Assembly (NCBI GenBank): GCA_902492755.1
Contig: CABUNB010000046.1
Span: 1-17,364 of the forward strand
Origin: an uncultured Collinsella sp.
GTDB taxonomy: Bacteria > Actinomycetota > Coriobacteriia > Coriobacteriales > Coriobacteriaceae
DNA length: 17,364 bases
Reading direction: 5' to 3'
Below, piece after piece: positions 8,143 to 14,724 of the stretch. A program made the translations under genes and the position numbers. The notes under the pieces were generated by a model, which was given only the letters and a program-made list of their open reading frames with translations, was not told where the DNA came from and made no database searches. Positions within the stretch are counted from its first letter, which is position 1. Each line of letters starts with the position of its first letter.

Positions 8143-8156
8143 GACCGCAAACGGTC
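8143..8156. promoter_or_regulatory. Palindrome upstream of the amidohydrolase, candidate operator
   Basis: GACCGCAAACGGTC is a 5+5 palindrome with a 4-nt centre. Its core ACCG-4-CGGT matches 10 of 12 positions of ACCGTGAACGGT found before the AguR-like gene. It is followed at 8165-8193 by repeats of the type GGTTTA / CTTTAC. It lies about 185 bp upstream of the amidohydrolase start and 120 bp past the end of the LuxR gene, where the amidohydrolase promoter should be; I see no convincing -35/-10 pair. Confidence 0.4.
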
Positions 8157-8275
8157 AGTTTAAGCAGGTTTACACGCTTTACCTGCAGGTTTATTGTCTG
8201 AGATTATTACCGCTTCATTACGCCCAACGGTATGGCCGCCCACACGGCAAGACCCGCATGCGAGGAAGAATGGGG

Positions 8276-9268
8276 CTAGGAACGCCAAAAGGTATCTATG
8301 AGGTCATCTCGGTTGGAGACACCGCTTTTAACGTAGATGCGATGCAAGTGCGCCTTGACCGTGCCAGGGCTGATGACCAACTCGCTGGCGATGTTTTGGG
8401 CGTCGTTGCCCTTCAGCAGCAGCGTGAGCACCTCCTGCTCGCGCCGCGACAGCTTATGGGCATCGGCATAGATCACCACACGCGATGCGAGGTCGTCCTC
8501 AGAGCTTGCGCTCTGGGCCGCCACGTCCTCATCGGCACGCGGATGACGGGCATACACGCGCAGGATATGGCTAAACTGGCAAAAGAGTTGGACCGCGCAT
8601 ACCACGAGCAGCACGTTTTCGGAGATATTGCGCTCGGACAGATACCACAAAAAGAGGCTGATGACGGGGTTTTGAGAGTCGGGGCGGCAGAGCAAAATCA
8701 TGTAGGTGTCCTCGGCGATTACGCAAAACGCAAGAACGAGGGCCACCTTCCAAAAGAGCTTTGAGCGGTCGAGGTCGAGTTTCTCAACACGCGTGGCTCT
8801 GTACCGGTAATGCCAGGCGGCATAGGCAAGACATCCTACATTGCCCAGGTCACGCGTGAGCCAAAAGAGATACTGCTGCATCTCTCCGGCAGCGCCGCTG
8901 CGAGGCACCAGCAGCAATTGCAAGATTGAAAACGGCACGATAGCGAGTACGAGCATGCGCGACGTCGGCCTTTTGCGCAAGCGCGCAAACATCCACAGTA
9001 CCACGCAGGCATAGATGGCAATACCGAGCACGCAGCGCAGCAAGGGGTGCTGCAACGGCTCGCTAAAGGTAACAGCGTAGTCGTATTTGAGCCGATTGTA
9101 CTCGTCAAAAAAGATAACTGACATATCGAGCATGTAGAGCAAAAAGCCCGCCGCGGCCACCAGGCTGTCGCGACGGCGCGTCATGAGCCAAACCACCAAT
9201 GCCACGGCACTGGTCACCAGAGCCACACCCATGACAATCGTGGTGTAGATATAGAACGCGAAACTCAT
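8276..9268 (-). CDS. Transmembrane LuxR-type transcriptional regulator
   Basis: A 330-residue protein with about seven hydrophobic segments (roughly 5-29, 36-54, 77-96, 104-121, 140-152, 171-193, 215-237) followed by a short acidic linker and a LuxR/GerE helix-turn-helix at 273-328 (LSRREQEVLTLLLKGNDAQN...SPGTVKAHLHRIY). The segment YLSERNISENV (209-219) and IAEDTYMIL are nearly the same in the second transmembrane LuxR of this window. Such one-component regulators are thought to sense a substrate at the membrane and bind DNA directly; AguR of Lactococcus and Enterococcus is a characterised example. The start has GGGAGG upstream. Position just before the amidohydrolase and MATE genes suggests it controls them. 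No good terminator follows, so read-through is possible. Confidence 0.9.
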   Translation of the reverse strand: MSFAFYIYTTIVMGVALVTSAVALVVWLMTRRRDSLVAAAGFLLYMLDMSVIFFDEYNRLKYDYAVTFSEPLQHPLLRCVLGIAIYACVVLWMFARLRKRPTSRMLVLAIVPFSILQLLLVPRSGAAGEMQQYLFWLTRDLGNVGCLAYAAWHYRYRATRVEKLDLDRSKLFWKVALVLAFCVIAEDTYMILLCRPDSQNPVISLFLWYLSERNISENVLLVVCAVQLFCQFSHILRVYARHPRADEDVAAQSASSEDDLASRVVIYADAHKLSRREQEVLTLLLKGNDAQNIASELVISPGTVKAHLHRIYVKSGVSNRDDLIDTFWRS

Positions 9269-9301
9269 GCCCGCCTCCCCTGTCTAGATGCTGTGAGGAT
9301 G

Positions 9302-9331
9302 TTGACAGATTCTTTGCCGCAAGATTAGACT
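9302..9331 (+). promoter_or_regulatory. Putative promoter of the small ORF
   Basis: A consensus -35 box TTGACA (9302-9307) is followed 18 bp later by TAGACT (9326-9331), a fair -10 box. It points at the 63-residue ORF starting at 9397 and would give a leader of about 60 nt. Confidence 0.45.
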
Positions 9332-9338
9332 CACCGAT

Positions 9339-9358
9339 TAAACGTACTGTATCGTTTA
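9339..9358. promoter_or_regulatory. Inverted repeat TAAACG-CGTTTA
   Basis: TAAACG (9339-9344) and CGTTTA (9353-9358) are 6-bp arms 8 bp apart, in the 128-bp divergent region between the transmembrane LuxR gene and the small ORF, just downstream of the putative plus-strand promoter. It could be an operator, perhaps for the adjacent LuxR protein; the arms differ from the CCGTGAACGG palindrome. Confidence 0.35.
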
Positions 9359-9396
9359 GATAAACAAGCTGTGTCTCACCGATGAAAGGAGATGCC

Positions 9397-9588
9397 ATGA
9401 CACCGATCGCTCCGCTCAAGATGCTCGTCGCGCCCGCCGCCAAGGCCATCACCCGACTCGGTTCTTCCATGACCTACGACGATGTCCCCTGCGCCGTTGA
9501 GGCGCGTTCGGACAGCTGCCCTTACCTGGGCCACGTCCCCTACTTTGCGCCTAAGCTCGCTTCTGATCCCGAGCACCGCGAACAGTAA
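9397..9588 (+). CDS. Small hypothetical protein, 63 residues
   Basis: Not recognised. The ATG at 9397 follows AAAGGAG at 9385-9391 with 5-nt spacing, an upstream promoter-like pair is present, and a strong terminator follows the stop, so expression is credible. The protein has a basic, Ala/Leu-rich N-terminal helix-like stretch (residues 4-22), two cysteines (C32, C41) and a Pro/Tyr-rich segment CPYLGHVPYFAPKL (41-54) before a charged tail. It has no membrane segment or signal peptide. It is divergent from a transmembrane LuxR gene and converges with an antiporter gene. It could be a small regulatory or metal-binding protein; no function is assigned. Confidence 0.65.
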   Translation: MTPIAPLKMLVAPAAKAITRLGSSMTYDDVPCAVEARSDSCPYLGHVPYFAPKLASDPEHREQ

Positions 9589-9595
9589 TCCAAGA

Positions 9596-9639
9596 TGCAT
9601 CAAGCGCCGCGCAACTCGCGGCGCTACTATTTTGATGCA
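9596..9639. terminator. Bidirectional terminator
   Basis: A perfect 8-bp GC stem (GCGCCGCG 9604-9611, CGCGGCGC 9617-9624, 5-nt loop) is nested in a second perfect 8-bp inverted repeat (TGCATCAA 9596-9603, TTGATGCA 9632-9639). On the plus strand a T-containing stretch (TACTATTTT) follows the inner stem. It separates the small ORF from the convergent antiporter gene and overlaps the last codons of the latter. Confidence 0.75.
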
Positions 9640-11033
9640 AAGTAACCTGACTCCCTTGCACCGACGCCGGGATTGTCGACACTGCGGCCGCGGCGCGATA
9701 TGAGGCGCGAAACCTCGCCCAGCAACACGCCGATCACCACGCCCATGAGGATCGGCATCTTTGCCATCTCGGCGGGTGAGCTGTTGAGCGGCACAATCGT
9801 GGCAACAATCGAAAGCACGAGCTCCACCACGGGAATCGCAAGCGCTACCGCAAGCACCTTGCCCTCGAAGGGCGCGCGGAACACACGTGGGCGGTCGTCG
9901 TATTTACGCAGGCGCCAAAACGCCGGGAACATCGGGATATAGCTCATGAGCAGAAAGACGACGTTCATCGAGAAGAAGACCCAAAAGACGTCGGAACCTT
10001 CGCCCAGCGGAATCTGAAGTAGCAGCACCAAGCTGGCAAAACAACCGTTAATGAGTGCCGAGCCATTAGGCATGCCGGTCTTCTTGGACACCAGCGCAAA
10101 GGGGCGCGGCATGTTACCATGGCGCGCGGCATAGCTCGCCACGTTGTTGACGCCAAAACTCCAGCAGATCATGTTGGCGAACAGCGTCACCAAAAAGGCC
10201 ATGCCCACGACCATCGTCAGCGGGTGAGCGCGCCCCACCATGGCGCCGACCGCGTCCACAATGCCCGAATCGAGTGAAAGCTGCTCGGTGGGAACCGCGG
10301 CTCCAATACCGATGCCACAGATAATGTAGATCGCCGCGATGGCAACGCCACCGGCGATAACCGCCTTGGGGATATCGCGCGACGGGTTCTTCATCGTGCT
10401 GGCAAAGGTCGCGACCACTTCGAAGCCCATAAAGTTGAATAGGATGATCGATAGGTACGTCAACGAATTGGTGTCGCCCAGATCTGGAATGAAGGTCTTA
10501 AGCGACATATTGTTGGCAAAGCCGTTATTGCAGGCAAACCAGATGCCGACGATTCCCACCACGGCGGTAATGAGCACCTTGACGACGGCACCGCCGTCCA
10601 TGACCCAATCGGCCTCGGCCACTGGCTGCATCGCCATGACCGTGACGCCCCACACAAAGGCAAGCTCGATGGCGATTCGGACCCCGAGCGAAAACTCGAC
10701 ACCCCATACCGCATTGATGACACTGGGAAACATGCAGGCGATACTTGCCACCCACAGTGGAAAGTTGACCCAATAGCACCAGGAGCAGCGGGCGCCCCAA
10801 CGGTCGCCCAAGCCCAGGCGAACCCAATCGTACAGGCCGCCCTCGGAATCGAACGCCGTACCCAGCTCGGCAACTACCAGGCCATAGGGAAGCAAAAACG
10901 TAGCGATAAGGAAGATCCACCAGAAGAACTGCACGTTACCCATGGCAGATGCCGGAGCCGCCGCCTCGATGGTAAACACGACGCAGATAACCGAAAGGAT
11001 GACCTCGAACAGGGAGAACTTTTTACCTGCCAT
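9627..11033 (-). CDS. APC-family amino acid/polyamine antiporter, second AguD-like copy
   Basis: A 468-residue, 12-helix permease of the APC superfamily, in the same subgroup as the permease at 13152-14591: both begin K-x-S-F-x-x-V-I-S, share EAAAPA-A-GN-QFFWWIF and LLPYG-VVAELGT (residues about 23-60), and share NFMGFEV and GNMP later. This subgroup includes the agmatine/putrescine exchanger AguD and glutamate/GABA-type antiporters. It probably exchanges agmatine or a related amine for its product. The start at 11033 has GGGGAAG upstream and overlaps by 11 nt the end of a short ORF. It lies downstream of aguA copy 2 but 545 nt away, across a heavily structured region. It lacks the acidic C-terminal tail of its paralogue and ends in a basic tail instead. 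Confidence 0.85.
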   Translation of the reverse strand: MAGKKFSLFEVILSVICVVFTIEAAAPASAMGNVQFFWWIFLIATFLLPYGLVVAELGTAFDSEGGLYDWVRLGLGDRWGARCSWCYWVNFPLWVASIACMFPSVINAVWGVEFSLGVRIAIELAFVWGVTVMAMQPVAEADWVMDGGAVVKVLITAVVGIVGIWFACNNGFANNMSLKTFIPDLGDTNSLTYLSIILFNFMGFEVVATFASTMKNPSRDIPKAVIAGGVAIAAIYIICGIGIGAAVPTEQLSLDSGIVDAVGAMVGRAHPLTMVVGMAFLVTLFANMICWSFGVNNVASYAARHGNMPRPFALVSKKTGMPNGSALINGCFASLVLLLQIPLGEGSDVFWVFFSMNVVFLLMSYIPMFPAFWRLRKYDDRPRVFRAPFEGKVLAVALAIPVVELVLSIVATIVPLNSSPAEMAKMPILMGVVIGVLLGEVSRLISRRGRSVDNPGVGARESGYFASK

Positions 11034-11205
11034 GGCACGCTTCCCCTACAGCAAAAAGGATGGCATCTGTACCGAAGGCGCAGCCCAAGGTAGGGTTGCA
11101 GGCCGCGTCACCGGTGCAGGTGCCATCCCAAAGAGAAGAGAGGATGCAATTGTTGGACCAACGCTCGCGGAACAGGCGCGTGTAGATAACGATACGCTGG
11201 TACAT
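11023..11205 (-). CDS. Short Cys-rich ORF coupled to the antiporter start
   Basis: A 60-residue open frame from ATG 11205, with GGAG 6 nt upstream, ending in TAA that overlaps the antiporter ATG, the usual layout for translational coupling. Codon third positions are mainly C or G in the first two thirds, as in real genes here. It has a basic N-terminal part (YTRLFRERW) and five cysteines (20, 30, 36, 42, 57), four of them within 23 residues around CTGDAACNPTLGC. The DNA for residues 26-50 also forms the long hairpin at 11053-11128. It may be a leader peptide whose translation opens the hairpin, or a small protein. Not recognised; no signal peptide is evident. Confidence 0.5.
   Translation of the reverse strand: MYQRIVIYTRLFRERWSNNCILSSLWDGTCTGDAACNPTLGCAFGTDAILFAVGEACHGR
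11053..11128 (-). promoter_or_regulatory. Long hairpin with T5 tail before the antiporter: candidate attenuator
   Basis: GGATGGCATCTG (11058-11069) and CAGGTGCCATCC (11117-11128) pair at 11 of 12 positions, and further pairs (ACCGG with a matching segment, then GC-rich inner pairs) extend the stem. On the minus strand it is followed by TTTTT (11057-11053), about 20 nt before the antiporter start. This is the layout of an intrinsic terminator inside a leader, i.e. an attenuator, and the Cys-rich ORF is translated across it. Confidence 0.5.
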
Positions 11206-11260
11206 AGATACTCCGATCAAAACGGTCGCGCTCGCAACCGGAAACTTTCGGCAATTGAAG

Positions 11261-11329
11261 ACGCGTCTGACCTGGGATATTCAAGCGAACAATTGGCCTA
11301 ACCCGCAATAAATCCCAGATCAGACGCGT
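11261..11329. other. Long 18-position inverted repeat
   Basis: ACGCGTCTGA (11261-11270) and TCAGACGCGT (11320-11329) are perfect, followed after one symmetric mismatch by CTGGGAT (11272-11278) and ATCCCAG (11312-11318), also perfect. The loop is 33 nt. No T-run follows on either strand. It is part of the structured 545-nt gap between aguA copy 2 and the second antiporter. Confidence 0.6.
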
Positions 11330-11345
11330 ACTCAATCAAAGAGGC

Positions 11346-11377
11346 GGGCACTCCGAAGTGGAGGCAACGGAGTGCCC
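11346..11377. other. GGGCACTC-type hairpin, copy 1
   Basis: GGGCACTCCG (11346-11355) and CGGAGTGCCC (11368-11377) form a perfect 10-bp stem with a 12-nt loop. A similar hairpin (GGGCAC...GTGCCC, also containing CTCCGAAG) lies in the gap before aguA copy 2. Confidence 0.6.
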
Positions 11378-11479
11378 AAAGAAAAACCCAGCCGACCAAG
11401 ACATCAAGTGACTAGACCATCAATGCCCCGAGATGGTCACGGTGCGATTCACCGACTGTCCGATTGATCGGCTGGGTTT
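11378..11479 (-). terminator. Branched terminator-like element after aguA copy 2
   Basis: A perfect 12-bp stem (AAACCCAGCCGA 11384-11395, TCGGCTGGGTTT 11468-11479) encloses two further perfect hairpins: GACCATC/GATGGTC (11415-11421, 11432-11438) and CGGTG/CACCG (11440-11444, 11450-11454). On the minus strand the outer stem runs into TTTTTCTTT (11386-11378). It can end transcription after aguA; the two inner hairpins are unusual for a simple terminator and suggest a folded RNA domain closed by a terminator stem. Confidence 0.6.
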
Positions 11480-11566
11480 CTGAGGTGCGGCAGATTCCCG
11501 TGAAAGAGGAGCGCCGCGTACTTTGGTACGCAAGCGACGAATGAACGGGAAGGTGCCGTGCCTCAG
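11480..11566. other. Large multi-part hairpin directly after aguA copy 2
   Basis: Three nested pairings with symmetric internal loops, CTGAGG/CCTCAG (11480-11485, 11561-11566), CGGCA/TGCCG, and TTCCCGT/ACGGGAA, enclose a perfect 6-bp hairpin with tetraloop (GCGTAC 11516-11521, GTACGC 11526-11531). It begins 12 nt after the aguA stop codon and abuts the element at 11384-11479 with no gap. No T-run follows directly. Confidence 0.6.
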
Positions 11567-11578
11567 GAAGACAGACGA

Positions 11579-12784
11579 TTACGCGGACGGCTCCTGCTGC
11601 GTGATGCAGTGGATATTGCCGCCGCCGAAGACGACCTGCTCGGACTGAACGCCGACGCACTTGTAGACGCCCTTGCCCCAGACCTCGTCGTAGATCTTCT
11701 GGAGCGTGTCGACGGCCAGCTGGTCGTTCTCGTCGCCGTACTGCGGGACGATAACGCCGTGGTTGGTCACGAGGTAGTTCATGTAGGAGGCGATCAGCGG
11801 CTCGTCGGGGACGCGAGGCTCGGCGTTCTCGTCGGCGTCAATGGTGTCGCAGGAAGCCTGGTCCATGAACAGCGGGTTCACGGGCATGCAGAGCTTGTAG
11901 ACCTTCATCTTGCGGCCCTTGGCGTCAACGGCGTTGGAGAGGGTCTCGTAGGCAGCGTGGCACTGCTCGTAGAACGGATACTCGGGATCGTCGGTCCAGA
12001 TGCAGGCCATGACGCCCGGGGCGATGAACGTGGCGACGTCGTCGATGTGGCCGTTGGTCTCCTCGGGGTCGATGCCCTCCTTGACCCAGATGACCTTCTC
12101 GACACCCAGGTAATCCTTGAGGTGCTCGTCCATGTAGGCGCGGAGTTCCTCGCTCCAGGGCTCAAACTTCTTCTTGAACTTGGGCCAGATGGACTCGGGA
12201 TCCTCTTCCTCCTCGAGCACCGCAGAGCAGGTGCGGCCCGGGGAAAGCAGGCACTGGTCGGTCACGACAAGGGTGCCCTCGCCGTCGACGGTGATGGAAC
12301 CGCCCTCGAGGATCATGTCGTCGGGACGATAGCGGCGGCAGCCGGAGAGCTCAGCCATCTTGAGGGCGATCTGCTCGTCCTTGTCCCACGGGAAGTACAG
12401 GCCGTCGACGAGGCCGCCGTAGGCGTTGAAGTGCCAGTGGTTGGCGCGCTTCTCGCCCTTGCCGTTGATGACGTAGGTGGCAGCGGTGTCGCGGAACCAG
12501 GCGTCGTCGGTGGTCATCTCGATGACGGTGACGTTCTCGTCGTTCTCGAAGACGGCCTTGCAGTTGGCGTAGTCGACCTGGTTGGCGCACATATAGACCG
12601 GGGTGAACTCGGAGATGGCGCGGGCGATGGCGGCATACTGCTTCTGGGCCGGCTTGGCGCCGTGGGCCCAGGTGTCGGTGCGGTGGGGCCAGCCCATCCA
12701 CACGCGATCCTGCGGGGCGAACTCGGCGGGCATAAAGAAGCCATCGGCCTTGGGGGTGGACTCGGACTCGGTGATCGTACGCAT
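11579..12784 (-). CDS. aguA: Agmatine deiminase-family protein, copy 2 (with insertion)
   Basis: A 401-residue deiminase. The catalytic set is intact: D99 in WFRDT, E160 in LEGGS, H246 in NGHIDD and C393 in GGGNIHCITQ. Two differences from copy 1 stand out. About 25 extra residues, very charged (EEEED then KFKKKFEPW), sit near 182-209, between the CLL strand and LGVEKVIW. The residues after the catalytic Asp are TAATY instead of the usual (T/C/P)GP(S/A)F. Both could change oligomer contacts or substrate choice, so agmatine is likely but not certain as substrate. The start at 12784 has GGAGG 6 nt upstream; an open extension to 12949 covers leader hairpins and is not coding-like. It follows aguB and the AguD-like antiporter in transcription order, the position of aguA in the lactic acid bacterial operon. 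Confidence 0.9.
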   Translation of the reverse strand: MRTITESESTPKADGFFMPAEFAPQDRVWMGWPHRTDTWAHGAKPAQKQYAAIARAISEFTPVYMCANQVDYANCKAVFENDENVTVIEMTTDDAWFRDTAATYVINGKGEKRANHWHFNAYGGLVDGLYFPWDKDEQIALKMAELSGCRRYRPDDMILEGGSITVDGEGTLVVTDQCLLSPGRTCSAVLEEEEDPESIWPKFKKKFEPWSEELRAYMDEHLKDYLGVEKVIWVKEGIDPEETNGHIDDVATFIAPGVMACIWTDDPEYPFYEQCHAAYETLSNAVDAKGRKMKVYKLCMPVNPLFMDQASCDTIDADENAEPRVPDEPLIASYMNYLVTNHGVIVPQYGDENDQLAVDTLQKIYDEVWGKGVYKCVGVQSEQVVFGGGNIHCITQQEPSA

Positions 12785-12813
12785 AAGATTTCCTCCAAAT
12801 CGAACGATCGCTT

Positions 12814-12836
12814 GCTGCGGGCGGGTTACCCGCAGC
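12814..12836. other. Leader hairpin before aguA copy 2
   Basis: GCTGCGGG (12814-12821) and CCCGCAGC (12829-12836) form a perfect 8-bp stem with a 7-nt loop, 30 nt before the aguA start and not covering its ribosome binding site. Confidence 0.5.
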
Positions 12837-12855
12837 CTAAAACCAAGAGATGGTA

Positions 12856-12887
12856 GGCGCCCGTTCCCCGGCAAAGGTCGGGGCGCC
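12856..12887. other. GC-rich hairpin in the aguA copy 2 leader
   Basis: GGCGCCC (12856-12862) can pair with GGGCGCC (12881-12887), or an inner CCCCG with CGGGG can form instead. On the plus strand TTTT occurs shortly after (12897-12900), but there is no plus-strand gene to terminate. Confidence 0.4.
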
Positions 12888-12977
12888 CGGCGCCGGTTTT
12901 CACGGAATCGCACCGGCAAGCGACGACGTAACCAAGTGCGCGGAGACAAAACGCACGAAGGATACGGAAGAGAGATT

Positions 12978-13020
12978 GGGGTGGGCGGTGGTTACCGGAG
13001 CTATCGCTCACACCCACCCC
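12978..13020. other. GGGGTGGG hairpin in the antiporter-aguA gap
   Basis: GGGGTGGG (12978-12985) and CCCACCCC (13013-13020) form a perfect 8-bp stem around 27 nt. It is one of at least five stems in the 367-nt gap 12785-13151. Confidence 0.45.
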
Positions 13021-13040
13021 GGGGAATGGTTAGCAAACCT

Positions 13041-13120
13041 GTCGCTTGGGCACGCCTCCGAAGAGGCTAGAGTGCCCGGAGTCGGGAGCGACAAGCCCGA
13101 CGAAGCGCACGTTGGTACGC
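13041..13120 (-). other. Structured RNA element after the AguD-like gene
   Basis: Contains GTCGCT/AGCGAC (13041-13046, 13087-13092) enclosing GGGCAC/GTGCCC (13048-13053, 13072-13077), the latter enclosing GCCTC/GAGGC. An alternative stem GTCGGG/CCCGAC (13081-13086, 13096-13101) would compete with the outer pair. A 6-bp hairpin GCGCAC/GTACGC with a 4-nt loop (13105-13120) follows. The last hairpin and the GGGCAC hairpin both recur, with changed bases, at 11516-11531 and 11346-11377. Confidence 0.5.
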
Positions 13121-13151
13121 GAGGAGGGTTGGAGCCCCAGAACCGGGTGCT

Positions 13152-14591
13152 CTAGTCCTCCTCGGCCTCGGCGGCCTCCTCAGCGAGACGCTGGGCTGCG
13201 AGCTCAGGGGTCAGACCCTTGTACTCTTCCTTGCGGCCCTTAGCGCTGACGACGCGGACGACCTCGCCGATGAGCACGAGCACGATGAAGATAACGATCA
13301 TCGGGAGCTTGTCGCCAATTTCAGCGGCGGAGAACGGCACCAGCGTTGCAACGATGGCCAGGACCAGCTCGATGCAGGGGATGGCCAGCATGACTTTCAT
13401 CATGGCGCCCTTAAACGGGAACGTGAAGATACGCTCGCGGTTGGGGTCGTTCTTACGAAGGTTGAGGAACGCCGGGAACATCGGGATGTAGGTCAGCAGC
13501 AGGAAGACGACGGAGGTGCCGAAGAGCATCCAGAAGACACCGTTGGAGATGGCGTCGATGGGAACGAGCTGCAGGCACAGCACCAGGGAGGCAACGACGG
13601 CGTTGACCAGGTTGGCGCCGTTGGGCATGTCGTCATCCGAGATCATCGAGGCGAAGACCTTGGGCATGTTGCCGTGCTCGGCAGCGTAGCGAGCAACGGA
13701 GTTAACGCCGAAGGACCAAGCGGCCATGTTGGCGAACAGGGTGATCAGGAAGGCGATGCAGATGACCTTAAAGATCATGGAGTCGCCCACCATGGTCTGG
13801 ACTGCGACGATCATGCCGTAGTCGGGATCGATGGAATCGGCCGGCACCGCAGCGCCGATGCCAAAGCCAGCGAACAGGTAGATCACGGCGATGGACAGGC
13901 CACCGACGATGATGGCCTTGGGGATATCGCGAGCGGGATCGGCCATGTCGTCGGTCATGGTGCAGATAACCTCAAAGCCCATGAAGTTAAAGATGATGAT
14001 CGACAGGTAGCCGAGAGCGTTAGTGTTGGTGAGCTCGGGCAGGAAGGTGGCAGCGGACATGTCGTTCGCAAAACCGTTCTCCATGGCATACCAAATGCCC
14101 AGAGCGCCGACGATAACGGCAACGGCTACCTTGATGATGGCGCCACCGTTGAGGACCCACTCGGAGTCGGCCGCCTTGGAGCGGCCCATAAGGTAGACGA
14201 TCCACACGAAGGCAAGATCGATACCCATCTTGGCGATCAGGTTGAACTCGACGCCAAAGACCATGCCCAGGATGTCAGGGAACATGGTGGCCAGCGAGGC
14301 GATCCACAGCGGGTAGTTAACCCAGTAGTAGTACGAAATGCGGGCGCCCCACTTGTCGCCCAGGCCATCGCGCACCCAGTCGTAAATGCCGCCCTCGCCG
14401 TCATAGGTGGTGCCGAGCTCGGCGACAACCATGCCGTAAGGGAGCAGGAAGGTCAGGATCAGGAAGATCCACCAGAAGAACTGCTGGTTGCCAATGGCGG
14501 CAGCAGGTGCGGCGGCCTCGCAAACGAAGACGACGCAGATGATGGTCGAAATGACCGTCAAGAAGGAAAGCTTTTTCTTTCCGTCGCTCAT
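13152..14591 (-). CDS. aguD: Agmatine/putrescine antiporter, AguD-like APC permease
   Basis: A 479-residue, 12-helix APC permease in the inner membrane, expected to import agmatine in exchange for putrescine. Helix 1-2 carries EAAAPAAAIGNQQFFWWIF, followed by LLPYGMVVAELGTTYDGEGG and DWVRDGLGDKWGAR, all conserved with the second antiporter of this window. The C-terminus is a soluble acidic tail (LAEEAAEAEED) absent from the paralogue. The start at 14591 has AAGGAG 6 nt upstream. It lies 133 bp after aguB and before aguA copy 2, as in aguBDA operons, which is the main reason for the AguD assignment; from sequence alone another amine or amino acid antiporter of the APC superfamily is possible. 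Confidence 0.82.
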   Translation of the reverse strand: MSDGKKKLSFLTVISTIICVVFVCEAAAPAAAIGNQQFFWWIFLILTFLLPYGMVVAELGTTYDGEGGIYDWVRDGLGDKWGARISYYYWVNYPLWIASLATMFPDILGMVFGVEFNLIAKMGIDLAFVWIVYLMGRSKAADSEWVLNGGAIIKVAVAVIVGALGIWYAMENGFANDMSAATFLPELTNTNALGYLSIIIFNFMGFEVICTMTDDMADPARDIPKAIIVGGLSIAVIYLFAGFGIGAAVPADSIDPDYGMIVAVQTMVGDSMIFKVICIAFLITLFANMAAWSFGVNSVARYAAEHGNMPKVFASMISDDDMPNGANLVNAVVASLVLCLQLVPIDAISNGVFWMLFGTSVVFLLLTYIPMFPAFLNLRKNDPNRERIFTFPFKGAMMKVMLAIPCIELVLAIVATLVPFSAAEIGDKLPMIVIFIVLVLIGEVVRVVSAKGRKEEYKGLTPELAAQRLAEEAAEAEED

Positions 14592-14622
14592 GATGAGCTC
14601 CTTCGCTCAGTCTTGGACAGAT

Positions 14623-14662
14623 CCGAGGCCCTAAGGTATTAAGGCAATTGCTTGGGCCTCGG
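14623..14662. other. 9-bp hairpin in the aguB-aguD gap
   Basis: CCGAGGCCC (14623-14631) and GGGCCTCGG (14654-14662) form a perfect stem with a 22-nt loop. No T-run follows on the minus strand. It may be a processing or stability element that sets different levels of aguB and the antiporter. Confidence 0.5.
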
Positions 14663-14665
14663 TGA

Positions 14666-14698
14666 GCGGGCGACAGGAGACGAGCATCCGCCGCCCGC
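14666..14698. other. Second hairpin in the aguB-aguD gap
   Basis: GCGGGCG (14666-14672) and CGCCCGC (14692-14698) form a perfect 7-bp stem. It directly precedes the 9-bp hairpin in the direction of transcription; neither has a T-tail. Confidence 0.45.
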
Positions 14699-14724
14699 AA
14701 ACGTGCTTTTAGAAGCCTTGAGGC

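Noticed and set aside
11558..12856. Long plus-strand open frame of 432 codons
   Set aside because: It is antisense to aguA copy 2, an artefact of high GC third positions; the minus-strand frame has all catalytic motifs.
12971..13012. T-box-like string GGTGGTTACCGG on the plus strand
   Set aside because: The rest of a T-box is not visible and there is no plus-strand gene downstream for it to regulate.
14640..14689. 18-codon leader peptide between aguB and the antiporter
   Set aside because: It has only a poor ribosome binding site and no codon pattern of a classic attenuator peptide.
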